Assembly: GCF_001422445.1 (NCBI RefSeq)
Contig: NZ_LMNA01000030.1
Span: 270,810 to 334,809, forward strand
Origin: Pseudorhodoferax sp. Leaf274
GTDB taxonomy: Bacteria > Pseudomonadota > Gammaproteobacteria > Burkholderiales > Burkholderiaceae_C
Direction: 5' to 3'
DNA: 64,000 nucleotides
Each line of letters starts with the position of its first letter. Positions within the stretch are counted from its first letter, which is position 1. Below, piece after piece: positions 26,031 through 33,008 of this stretch. Both the position numbers and the translations under genes were made by a program. The notes under the pieces were generated by a model. It was not told where the DNA came from, made no database searches, and saw nothing but the letters and a program-made list of their open reading frames with translations.

Positions 26031-26061
26031 CAGGCCGCCGGGCCCGGCCAGGCCCGGCCTA
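26031..26061. terminator. Possible bidirectional terminator hairpin
   Basis: GC-rich inverted repeat (AGGCCG-CCG-GGC pairing with GCCCGGCCT, plus an internal 12-base palindrome at 26037-26048) in the 30-base gap between convergent genes. It overlaps the stop codon of the kinase gene on the minus strand. No T-run. Confidence 0.35.
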
Positions 26062-28005
26062 CCGGACCACGTCGACGCGGAAGCGCGCCGCGCCGTAGGC
26101 GTCGCAGCCATCGCCGATGCAGCTCTGCGGCGCCGTGCCCACCAGCAGCGGCGTGGGGCGTTGCCACTGGGCGAGCAAGGCATCGGCGCGCGCGCCTTCA
26201 GGCAGCTTCAGGAACAGGTACTCGCGTTCGGTGCTGAGCGCGGCATAGTCGCGCGGCTGCTCGCTCACCACCACCAGGAAATGCTCGGCGCCCGCGGGCT
26301 CGACGGTCTCCAGCGGCCAGCTGGCCTGCGGCAGCCGCAGCGTCTGGCCGGGCTGGATGCGCTGCGGCTTGGCCTGGCTGTTGGGGAACAGCTGCAGCAG
26401 CGAGCCATCGGGCCCGAGCACCAGCACCTGCACATAGCCGGCGCGGGCGCTGCTGACCGAAAAGCCCAGGCTGTCCTTGCCGATGCGCAGCTGTGGCTTG
26501 GTCGGGCGCGCCTGCACGTCGAAGCCGGGCGTCTGCCCGGCCAGCACGCGTTCGAATTCCTGCTGCGCATCGAAGCGGCGCACGGTGGCGGCAGGCGCGG
26601 GCGGCGGTTGCACCGCGGCCACGGCAGGTGCAGGTGCCGGCGCGGGGGCGGGTGCAGCGGGCTGCGCCGCCACCTGCGGTGCGCTGGCCACAGGCGGTGG
26701 CGTGCGGCTGCTCAGGAAGTACGCCGCAGCACCGCCGCCGAGCAGCAGCACGGCCAGGCCGCCGATCAGCGGGGCCTTGCTCCTGGGCTTGCTTTCGGCA
26801 AGGTGGGTGGCGGGCACCTGTGGCGTGGTCTGCTGCAGCCGCGTGGGCGCGTCGCCCGGCATCGCCGTGTCGCCGAACGCCGATGCGGGCCCCTGGCGGG
26901 CCGGCACAGGTGCGTGGCTGGCTTCCCCGAAACCGAGGTCGGCGCGCAGCGCGTCGATGGTCTGCGTGCGCGCCTCGGGCTGCACGATCAGCGCCTTGTC
27001 GAGCGCCTGCAGGAAGCGCGCGCTGTAGCGCCCCTCGGCCGCCTGCACCAGCGGAACATAGTGGTCGCTCATGAGCCGGCTCACGGCCGCCGGCGGGGTG
27101 CGGCCCATGATGGCGAAGTGCACGGTGGCGGCCAACGCATAGACATCGGTCCAGCCGCCCTGCTTCATGTTGGGCGCCTCGGCGTACTGCTCCACGGGCG
27201 CGTAGCCCGGCTTGAGGATCACCGTCAGCGCCTGCGTCATGTCGCCGATCACGCGGCGCGCGGCGCCGAAGTCCAGCAGCAGCGGCTTGCCCGTGGCGGC
27301 CAGCAGGATCACGTTGTCGGGCGCGATGTCGCGGTGGAAGCAGCGCTCGGCGTGGATCACCGACAAGGCCTCGGTCAGCGGCCCCAGCATGTCCATCAGC
27401 CAGGCCTCGTCGGGCGGGCCGCCCATCTCCTTGAGCCGGTCCTTCAGCGTCGTGCCTTCGTAGAACGGCATGACCATGTAGGCCGTGCCGTTGGCCTCCC
27501 AGAAGCGGTAGACCTTGACGAGCGAGGGATGGTCGAACTGCGCCAGCAGCTTGGCCTCGTTGATGAAGCTCTTGCGACCGAGCTCGAAGGTCTCGCGGTG
27601 GCGCTCGGACTTCACGTGCACCTGGGTCTGCCCGCTGCGCGCGGCCAGCGACGACGGCATGTACTCCTTCAGCGCGACCTTGCGGTCGAGCGAGTGGTCC
27701 CAGGCGTCGTAGACGATGCCGAAGCCGCCTTCGCCCAGCACGTTGCGCAGCTCGAACTCGTTCAGGCGCGTGCCGACCTGCAGCGCGTTGCCGCTGTCGC
27801 CCGAGCTGCTGGCCACCGGGCCTGCGGGCGCACCGGATGGCGCTGGCGCGGTGACGGGCACGGGGATGGGTGCGGGGGCTGCCACGGGCCCGGGTGCGGG
27901 TGCCGGCGAGGGCGCTGGCGCAGGTGGCGGCGACGGCTGCGGCGCCGCGCGCGGGCCGATGATCTTGGTGCGGTCGTCGTCGTCTTCAGGCGTCGGATGG
28001 GTCAT
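26059..28005 (-). CDS. Ser/Thr protein kinase with DUF4384-like periplasmic domain
   Basis: 648 aa from ATG 28005 (MTHPTPEDDD). The acidic N-terminus has DDRTKII, a Thr in a context typical of FHA-binding sites, then a Pro/Ala linker. Kinase domain at about 85-345: GEGGFGIV (91-98), Lys113, HRDIAPDN (224-231) and DFG (245-247). The usual Lys of HRDxKPxN is Ala, a variant also found in other bacterial kinases and not proof of inactivity. One membrane helix (about 415-440) follows, then a Pro/Ala stretch and a C-terminal DUF4384-like domain (GSLLQLFPN; RIQPGQTLRLP; FLVVVSEQPRDY). This is the layout of T6SS kinases that sense in the periplasm and phosphorylate FHA partners, as PpkA does. Confidence 0.85.
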   Translation of the reverse strand: MTHPTPEDDDDRTKIIGPRAAPQPSPPPAPAPSPAPAPGPVAAPAPIPVPVTAPAPSGAPAGPVASSSGDSGNALQVGTRLNEFELRNVLGEGGFGIVYDAWDHSLDRKVALKEYMPSSLAARSGQTQVHVKSERHRETFELGRKSFINEAKLLAQFDHPSLVKVYRFWEANGTAYMVMPFYEGTTLKDRLKEMGGPPDEAWLMDMLGPLTEALSVIHAERCFHRDIAPDNVILLAATGKPLLLDFGAARRVIGDMTQALTVILKPGYAPVEQYAEAPNMKQGGWTDVYALAATVHFAIMGRTPPAAVSRLMSDHYVPLVQAAEGRYSARFLQALDKALIVQPEARTQTIDALRADLGFGEASHAPVPARQGPASAFGDTAMPGDAPTRLQQTTPQVPATHLAESKPRSKAPLIGGLAVLLLGGGAAAYFLSSRTPPPVASAPQVAAQPAAPAPAPAPAPAVAAVQPPPAPAATVRRFDAQQEFERVLAGQTPGFDVQARPTKPQLRIGKDSLGFSVSSARAGYVQVLVLGPDGSLLQLFPNSQAKPQRIQPGQTLRLPQASWPLETVEPAGAEHFLVVVSEQPRDYAALSTEREYLFLKLPEGARADALLAQWQRPTPLLVGTAPQSCIGDGCDAYGAARFRVDVVR

Positions 28006-28097
28006 GGGTGCTGCGGTGACATGGCGGTCGATTCTGCTGCATGGACCCGGGCCGGACAACGCCGGCGCGGGCACGCGGATGGGGCGTGAAGATCGCG

Positions 28098-28126
28098 TTG
28101 CGAAGCACGGAGTGCGCTTTCATAAT
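28098..28126 (+). promoter_or_regulatory. Sigma-70-type promoter for the ion-channel gene
   Basis: TTGCGA (28098-28103), a 17-base spacer, then CATAAT (28121-28126), matching the consensus at 4 of 6 and 5 of 6 positions. It would start transcription near 28133, just before the AAGGAG site at 28139-28144. It implies the channel gene is expressed on its own. Confidence 0.55.
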
Positions 28127-28154
28127 CGCGCACTTTCCAAGGAGCACGAACCTG

Positions 28155-29132
28155 ATGATGAATATCTTGAAGCGTTGCGCCGCACCGCTCCTCTCGGCCC
28201 TGCTGGTGCTGGCATCGCATGCGGCGCTGGCCGAACCCGGCCAGGTGGTCGCGGGCAGCTATGTGAACAAGATCCAGGATCTCAACTTCAAGGAAAACAA
28301 GTACACGCTGGACTTCTTCCTGTGGTTCCGCTGGAAGGCCACGGGTGCGCTGGAAGACTACAAGCCGCTGGAGAGCGTCGAGCTCATCAACGGCAAGATC
28401 GAGGACAAGAGCAGCGTGGTGGAGAAGAAGATCGGCGACATCAGCTATGCGTCGGTCCGCGTGCGCGCCACCATGTCGGAGAACTGGGAGCTGGCCAACT
28501 TCCCCTTCGATGCCCACACCATGCAGGTCCACATCGAGGACAGCGGCAAGTCCCAGGACGAGCTGGTGTTCGTGCCCGACACCGCCAATTCGCGGCTGGG
28601 CGACGAGATCGACATGGCCGGCTGGACCGAGTCGAACTTCACGACCAGCGTCGTGCCCAAGGTCTACCGCACCAACTACGGCGACCCGTCCTTGCCGACC
28701 GACGCGCGGTCCGAGTTCTCGCGCTTCGTGATGTCGATGGAGATCCACCGCGAGAGCTACGGCTCGGCCATCAAGCTGCTCAGCACGGTGCTTCTGGCCA
28801 CGGCCGTGGCCTTCGTGGCGTTCATGGTCAAGCCGTCGGACCTCGATGCGCGCTTCGGCATGGGCGTCGGTTCGCTGTTCGCGGTGGCGGCCAGCGCGTT
28901 CATCGCGGCCTCGTCGGTGCCCGACTCGGGCGTGATGACGGTGGCAGACCAGGTGCACATGGTGGCGCTGGCCTTCATCTTCGTGTCGCTGCTGATGTCC
29001 TCGCTGTGCCTGAAGTTCGAGGTCACGGGGCGCGAGGAACTGGCCTTCCGCATCGACCGCTGGTGCGTGGTGCTGTTCCCGATCGCGTTCTACGGCTGGG
29101 CCACCGTGGCGATCATCAAGGCCATCGGCTGA
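28155..29132 (+). CDS. Pentameric ligand-gated ion channel homologue (Cys-loop family, prokaryotic type)
   Basis: 325 aa, the size of the bacterial channels GLIC and ELIC. A signal peptide ends near ALAEP. The extracellular beta domain (about 30-203) has LDFFLWFRW and the family hallmark FPFD at 116-119 after WELAN. Four membrane helices follow: about 205-225, 236-254 (pore-lining type, GVGSLFAVAASAFIAASSVP), 264-286 and 302-322. The disulphide cysteines of the animal Cys-loop are absent, as in other prokaryotic members. It should form a pentameric inner-membrane pore opened by a periplasmic ligand or proton. AAGGAG precedes ATG 28155; ATG 28158 is equally possible. Its place inside a T6SS island is unusual. 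Confidence 0.8.
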   Translation: MMNILKRCAAPLLSALLVLASHAALAEPGQVVAGSYVNKIQDLNFKENKYTLDFFLWFRWKATGALEDYKPLESVELINGKIEDKSSVVEKKIGDISYASVRVRATMSENWELANFPFDAHTMQVHIEDSGKSQDELVFVPDTANSRLGDEIDMAGWTESNFTTSVVPKVYRTNYGDPSLPTDARSEFSRFVMSMEIHRESYGSAIKLLSTVLLATAVAFVAFMVKPSDLDARFGMGVGSLFAVAASAFIAASSVPDSGVMTVADQVHMVALAFIFVSLLMSSLCLKFEVTGREELAFRIDRWCVVLFPIAFYGWATVAIIKAIG

Positions 29133-29197
29133 ACCTGGCGCGCCCGCGCGCGGCGACCCGGCGCCGGCGCAGTGCCGGGGGCGGACGCCGCGCATGC

Positions 29198-31081
29198 TCA
29201 CTTCAGGGAGGCCAGCAGCGCCTCGAGTTCGGGGTCCATCTCGGGCTCCGCCGCGGGCTCGGCGCCAGGGTCGGCCGCGGGGCTGTCGTCGCCCAAGCTG
29301 GCCAGCAGCGCATCGAGTTCATTCTGCGCGGCATCGACGGCGGGGTTCTGGGCTTCCTGGGTCTGTGGCGTTGGCAGCGCATCCTGTGCAGCCGATGCAT
29401 CCGGCGTGTCCGCTGCCTCGGCCTGGAGGCCGGCACCGCCGTCCTGCGCGCCCGCGTCCGGGGCATCGGGCGTGACGGCCCGCGGCGGCGCATCGGCGAC
29501 CGGTGGCATGGCCGCACCCACGGCCACGGTGCCGGCGCCGCGCTGCGCGGGCGACCAGTCCACGCCGACCTTGCCTGCCACCTTGCTGCCCACCGCGCCG
29601 CGGCTGTCGCTCGGCGCCTTGCGCGGCGCCGCGCCCGGGCCCGCGGCCAGGCCGTCGCCGTTGACGGCCTCCAGCCCGGCCAGGCGCACCAGCGCCTCGC
29701 CCTTGTGCGCCATTACCGCGTTGATGCCGTAGTCGCGCAGCAGGCTGGCGGCCTGCGTGCCGATCAGGCGGTCGGTGCAGGGCAGGGCGATGCTGTCGCC
29801 GTCGGCGTCCACGTAGAAATGGAAGGGCAGGTCGCCGATGGCCAGCTGCCCGCCGCGCACGCCGAGCACGCACAGCGCCAGCAGCGCGGGATGGCCCCAC
29901 AGCATGCCGCGCAGGCCGGCCGAGCGGCTGAATTCCTCGAACGCGAAGCTGGAGATCGGATCGCTCTTCTTGCCGTACGGATGGCGCAGCAGGAAGTGCG
30001 GCGCCAGCAGCGCCAGGTACGACGCATCGGGCAGCTGCCGCAGCGCCGCGAACGCCTCGCGCACGAGGCGGTGCGGCGGTTCGCGCCGGTCGGTGAAGGC
30101 GTCGCTGGCGATGGCCGTGATGAACGGCGCGCCGGCATGCGCGGCGACGCGGGCGGCGCGTCCCAGCAGTTCGGCGTGCGGCGGGCTGGCCTCGAACTGG
30201 TAGCAGCCGGCGATGTAGCTGTAGCCGCCGTCGGCGTCCTGCGCGGGCTGCTCGACCAGCAGCTTGTACAGCCCGGACTCGGCCAGGTCGTCCACCGCGC
30301 TGAGGTCGGCCGCCAGCTCCTCGGCGCTGATGTCGATCAGGTGCACCTGCAGCGCGTGGCTGGTCTCCAGGCGGCGCAGCAGGAAGTCCACGCCGCGCCA
30401 CAGCGACTCGGCGTTCTGGAAGTCGCCCTGGCTGAGCACGGCGCGCATGGCATCGGCCAGCGCCGCATCGACCGTCGCCACCAGCGCGTCCTTGTTCGGG
30501 CTGGCGGCCGGCTGCACGAATGGGCCGACGATGCGCCGCAGCAGCGCGTCGATGGAATCGTCGGCCTGCGCCGCCACGCCGGGGCGGCCGGTCAGGCGCG
30601 CGAAGTCGTCCAGCCGCGCACCGGCCGATGGCGCCGCACCGCGCGCGCGCCCCTGGCGGGCCATGCGCGATGCGCTGGGCGTGGCGTCGCCGCCCCAGCC
30701 CTGCACCTCGGCCGCGGCGGCCGCGAAGGTCGACGGGGTGTTGAGCCGCTTGCGCAGCGCGGCCAGCGCCGAGAAGACCTCGACCTCGCGGTACAGCGTG
30801 TCGGGGTGGAAGGCATCGAGCTCGGTGATGGCGATCTCCACCGGCGCGCCGTCGGCGCCCAGCGGCAGCGTGAGCCGCAGGTCCAGCCGCGCCAGCGCGT
30901 CCTCCAGCGTGTCGAACTCCACCTTGAGCGGCTTGCGCCTGGCCAGCGCGGCGCCCTTGTCCAGGCGGCCGCGCAGCGCGCCGGCGCCGAAGTCGCCGAG
31001 GATGGCGATGCGCATGGGCCGCCGGGCGTTCCACTGGGGAGCGCTTGCGTCGATGCCGCCAAAGTTCAGTTCGTCGCTCAT
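29198..31081 (-). CDS. Single-chain TssB-TssC-like sheath protein
   Basis: 627 aa from ATG 31081 (MSDELNFGG), preceded by AAGGAAG. Residues about 20-110 resemble TssB (RPMRIAILGDFG; ELDAFHPDTLYREVEVFSAL; LRKRL). Residues about 180-470 resemble TssC: FQNAESLWRGVDFLLRRLE against FQKLESAWRGLHYMVNNTE, SPPHAELLGRAARVAAHAGA against SPPDVELLGEMSKIAAAAHA, then SYLALLAPHFLLRHPYGKK. The rest is an Ala/Pro/Asp-rich tail with two copies of EL(D/E)ALLASL at 588-596 and 618-626, the second almost at the end. Separate full-length tssB and tssC lie 28 kb away in the same cluster, so this is an additional, fused sheath-like protein, perhaps for baseplate or sheath regulation. Confidence 0.75.
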   Translation of the reverse strand: MSDELNFGGIDASAPQWNARRPMRIAILGDFGAGALRGRLDKGAALARRKPLKVEFDTLEDALARLDLRLTLPLGADGAPVEIAITELDAFHPDTLYREVEVFSALAALRKRLNTPSTFAAAAAEVQGWGGDATPSASRMARQGRARGAAPSAGARLDDFARLTGRPGVAAQADDSIDALLRRIVGPFVQPAASPNKDALVATVDAALADAMRAVLSQGDFQNAESLWRGVDFLLRRLETSHALQVHLIDISAEELAADLSAVDDLAESGLYKLLVEQPAQDADGGYSYIAGCYQFEASPPHAELLGRAARVAAHAGAPFITAIASDAFTDRREPPHRLVREAFAALRQLPDASYLALLAPHFLLRHPYGKKSDPISSFAFEEFSRSAGLRGMLWGHPALLALCVLGVRGGQLAIGDLPFHFYVDADGDSIALPCTDRLIGTQAASLLRDYGINAVMAHKGEALVRLAGLEAVNGDGLAAGPGAAPRKAPSDSRGAVGSKVAGKVGVDWSPAQRGAGTVAVGAAMPPVADAPPRAVTPDAPDAGAQDGGAGLQAEAADTPDASAAQDALPTPQTQEAQNPAVDAAQNELDALLASLGDDSPAADPGAEPAAEPEMDPELEALLASLK

Positions 31082-31184
31082 GGTGTCTTCCTTGGAGGGG
31101 TGGTGGTGGTCACGGCGCAGCGCGGCGCGCCGTCCGTGTCGGTGAAGGTGCCGGTGTTGGGAAGCGGGTGGGCGCGGGCATGGC

Positions 31185-31856
31185 CTAGCCTTCGCCCGCT
31201 GGCGGTACGCGGGCGCCGAGCAGCGCGTCGAAATCGGTGCCGCGCGGCATGCCCTCGCGCGTGTGGGCACGCAGTGCGCCGTGGGCGTCGCCATGCATCC
31301 AGCAGGCCTGGCCCGGGGCCAGCCGGCCCAGGCCGGGCGCGTGGGCGGGATCGGTCCACTCGGGCGTGGCCGGTGCCGGGCCGCCCAGGCGCAGCAGCTC
31401 GGTCTCCAGGCGTTCCGCGGTCCAGTCCTCGTCCAGCGCATCCAGCGCCAGGTCGTTCAGGCGCTGGAGCCAGGACAGCAGCGCGCCCACCGCGCCCGGC
31501 GTGGCGGGCAGGGCGGGCAGGCGCAGCGCGAGCGTGAGCGGAAAGTAGCGGCCCACGCGGTCCACCGAGGGCATCAGCACGCCGGCCCAGCAGCCGCTGC
31601 CTGCCGGCAGCGGCAATGCGCTGGGCGCCAGCACGAAACGCCAGCTCGGGCTGGCCAGGTAGCGCTCCAGCCAGGTGGCGGGCTCGCGCCCGCGCCACGC
31701 GGCGAGGCCCTCGGCCAGCCACAGGTCCCAGGTCTCGATGAAGCCGGGATCGAGCCGGCGCGAGGCGAAGTCGCCCAGGCTGGGCAGCTTGCCGTACCAG
31801 CCGGCTGCGCTGGCGCCGTCATGGGCGGCCACGCTGGTCCATGCGCTCGCTATCAT
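31185..31856 (-). CDS. tagF: TagF/ImpM-type T6SS accessory protein
   Basis: 223 aa. The TagF domain is evident from AGWYGKLPSLGDFASRRLDP at the start, then FIETWDLWLAEGLAAWR, and VLMPSVDRVGRYFPLTLAL. TagF proteins repress T6SS activity post-translationally, opposing or bypassing the kinase-FHA pathway. In some systems TagF is fused to the PP2C phosphatase; here the phosphatase is a separate gene at 39842. The start at ATG 31856 overlaps the divergent promoter region of the Ala-rich gene at 31886. Confidence 0.85.
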   Translation of the reverse strand: MIASAWTSVAAHDGASAAGWYGKLPSLGDFASRRLDPGFIETWDLWLAEGLAAWRGREPATWLERYLASPSWRFVLAPSALPLPAGSGCWAGVLMPSVDRVGRYFPLTLALRLPALPATPGAVGALLSWLQRLNDLALDALDEDWTAERLETELLRLGGPAPATPEWTDPAHAPGLGRLAPGQACWMHGDAHGALRAHTREGMPRGTDFDALLGARVPPAGEG

Positions 31857-31885
31857 GGCCGCGCCGTTCCTTCCGAGAGCCTGCC

Positions 31886-32908
31886 ATGACCTGCTTCTGC
31901 TCTGCCCGACTCGGCAGCCTGGTGGCTTCGCTGACGCTGCTGCCGCCGACACTGCACCTGGTGCCACCGCTGCCGCCCAGCCTGCTCGCGGTGGCCGCCG
32001 GCCCGGCGCTCGGCGGCTTCGGGCCGATGCCCGCCGCCCAGGCTGCGCTGACGGCCAACCTCACCGCCATGGCCAGCCTGTCGGCATCCCTGCAGGCGGC
32101 GATGGGCATGCGCCTCACGGCGGCCATGGCGCCGGCCGTGCAGGCGTCGCTGCAGGCCAGCCTGGCGGCCACGGTGCAATCGTTCCAGGCCGCCGGCAGC
32201 ATGCTGGCCCTGCAGGCCGGGCCGCTGGCCAACGTCACGCTGGGCCTCACGGGGCTCACGCAGCTGGCCGCCCTGGTGCTCTCGGTGCAGGCCGCGTTCG
32301 GCATCGACCTGCGGGCCAGCGGCGCGCTGCTGGCGCTGCAGGCCAGGCTGGACGCATCGGCCAGCGCTGCCGTGCAGGTCTCCGCCGTGGCGGCGGCCAT
32401 GGCGGCGCTGGGGCTGCGCATGGACGCGCAGGGCGCACTGGCGGCCAATGCCTCGGCCACGGCGCTGGCCAGCATGGTGGCCAGCCTGCCGTCGCTGAGC
32501 CTGAACCTGCCCGCGCTGTTGCAGTTGTCCGGGCTGGTGTCGATGGTGGCGACGGTCCAGGCAGGCCTGGGCGTCAACCTGCTGGCCATGAACGCGATGG
32601 CCAGCCTGAAGGCCGCGCTGTCCGGATTGCCGCTGGCCGCATTGGCCAACCTCAACGTGACGGCGAAGGCCGCAGCCACGGCAGCGCTGGCGGCACCGGT
32701 GCCCCCCGTGCCGGCGGTGCCGCCGGTGGCCCTCAACCTGCAGGCCGTGGCCAGCGCCAACCTGGCCGGCGTCCCGCCCCTGGCCATGCTGCTGGCCCTG
32801 AGCGCCAACGCCAAGCTGGGCCTGCCGGCCGGCAGCTGCGGCCAGCCGTGCCCGCTGGCGTTGCTGGCGGCGCCCGGGCTGTCCGGCAGCGCCAGCGTGG
32901 CGGCCTGA
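31886..32908 (+). CDS. Ala/Leu-rich repetitive protein of unknown function
   Basis: 340 aa from ATG 31886. After a short Cys-containing start (MTCFCSARLGSLVASL) the sequence is almost entirely Ala, Leu, Ser, Val, Asn, Gln and Met in repeated helical patterns such as LTANLTAMASLSASLQAAMG and ASLQASLAATVQSFQ, with Pro-rich interruptions and a Cys pair near the end (CGQPCP). Charged residues are very rare. No family was recognised. It is the only rightward gene between tssM and tagF. A long frame also exists on the opposite strand, but this strand is favoured by its independent start and consistent amphipathic pattern. Confidence 0.55.
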   Translation: MTCFCSARLGSLVASLTLLPPTLHLVPPLPPSLLAVAAGPALGGFGPMPAAQAALTANLTAMASLSASLQAAMGMRLTAAMAPAVQASLQASLAATVQSFQAAGSMLALQAGPLANVTLGLTGLTQLAALVLSVQAAFGIDLRASGALLALQARLDASASAAVQVSAVAAAMAALGLRMDAQGALAANASATALASMVASLPSLSLNLPALLQLSGLVSMVATVQAGLGVNLLAMNAMASLKAALSGLPLAALANLNVTAKAAATAALAAPVPPVPAVPPVALNLQAVASANLAGVPPLAMLLALSANAKLGLPAGSCGQPCPLALLAAPGLSGSASVAA

Positions 32909-33008
32909 GCCGCCGCCCGCGGCCGACTGCGCAGCCTTCACGCGCGGCGCACCGGCCCGGCTTCGGCGCACGGCGCCTCCCGGTGCGCAGTGCAAGCGTT
33001 GCCCTGCA

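Noticed and set aside
31819-32814. Minus-strand frame opposite the Ala/Leu-rich protein
   Set aside because: Also Ala-rich, but it overlaps the tagF start and has less regular amphipathic pattern. The plus-strand choice is favoured but not certain.
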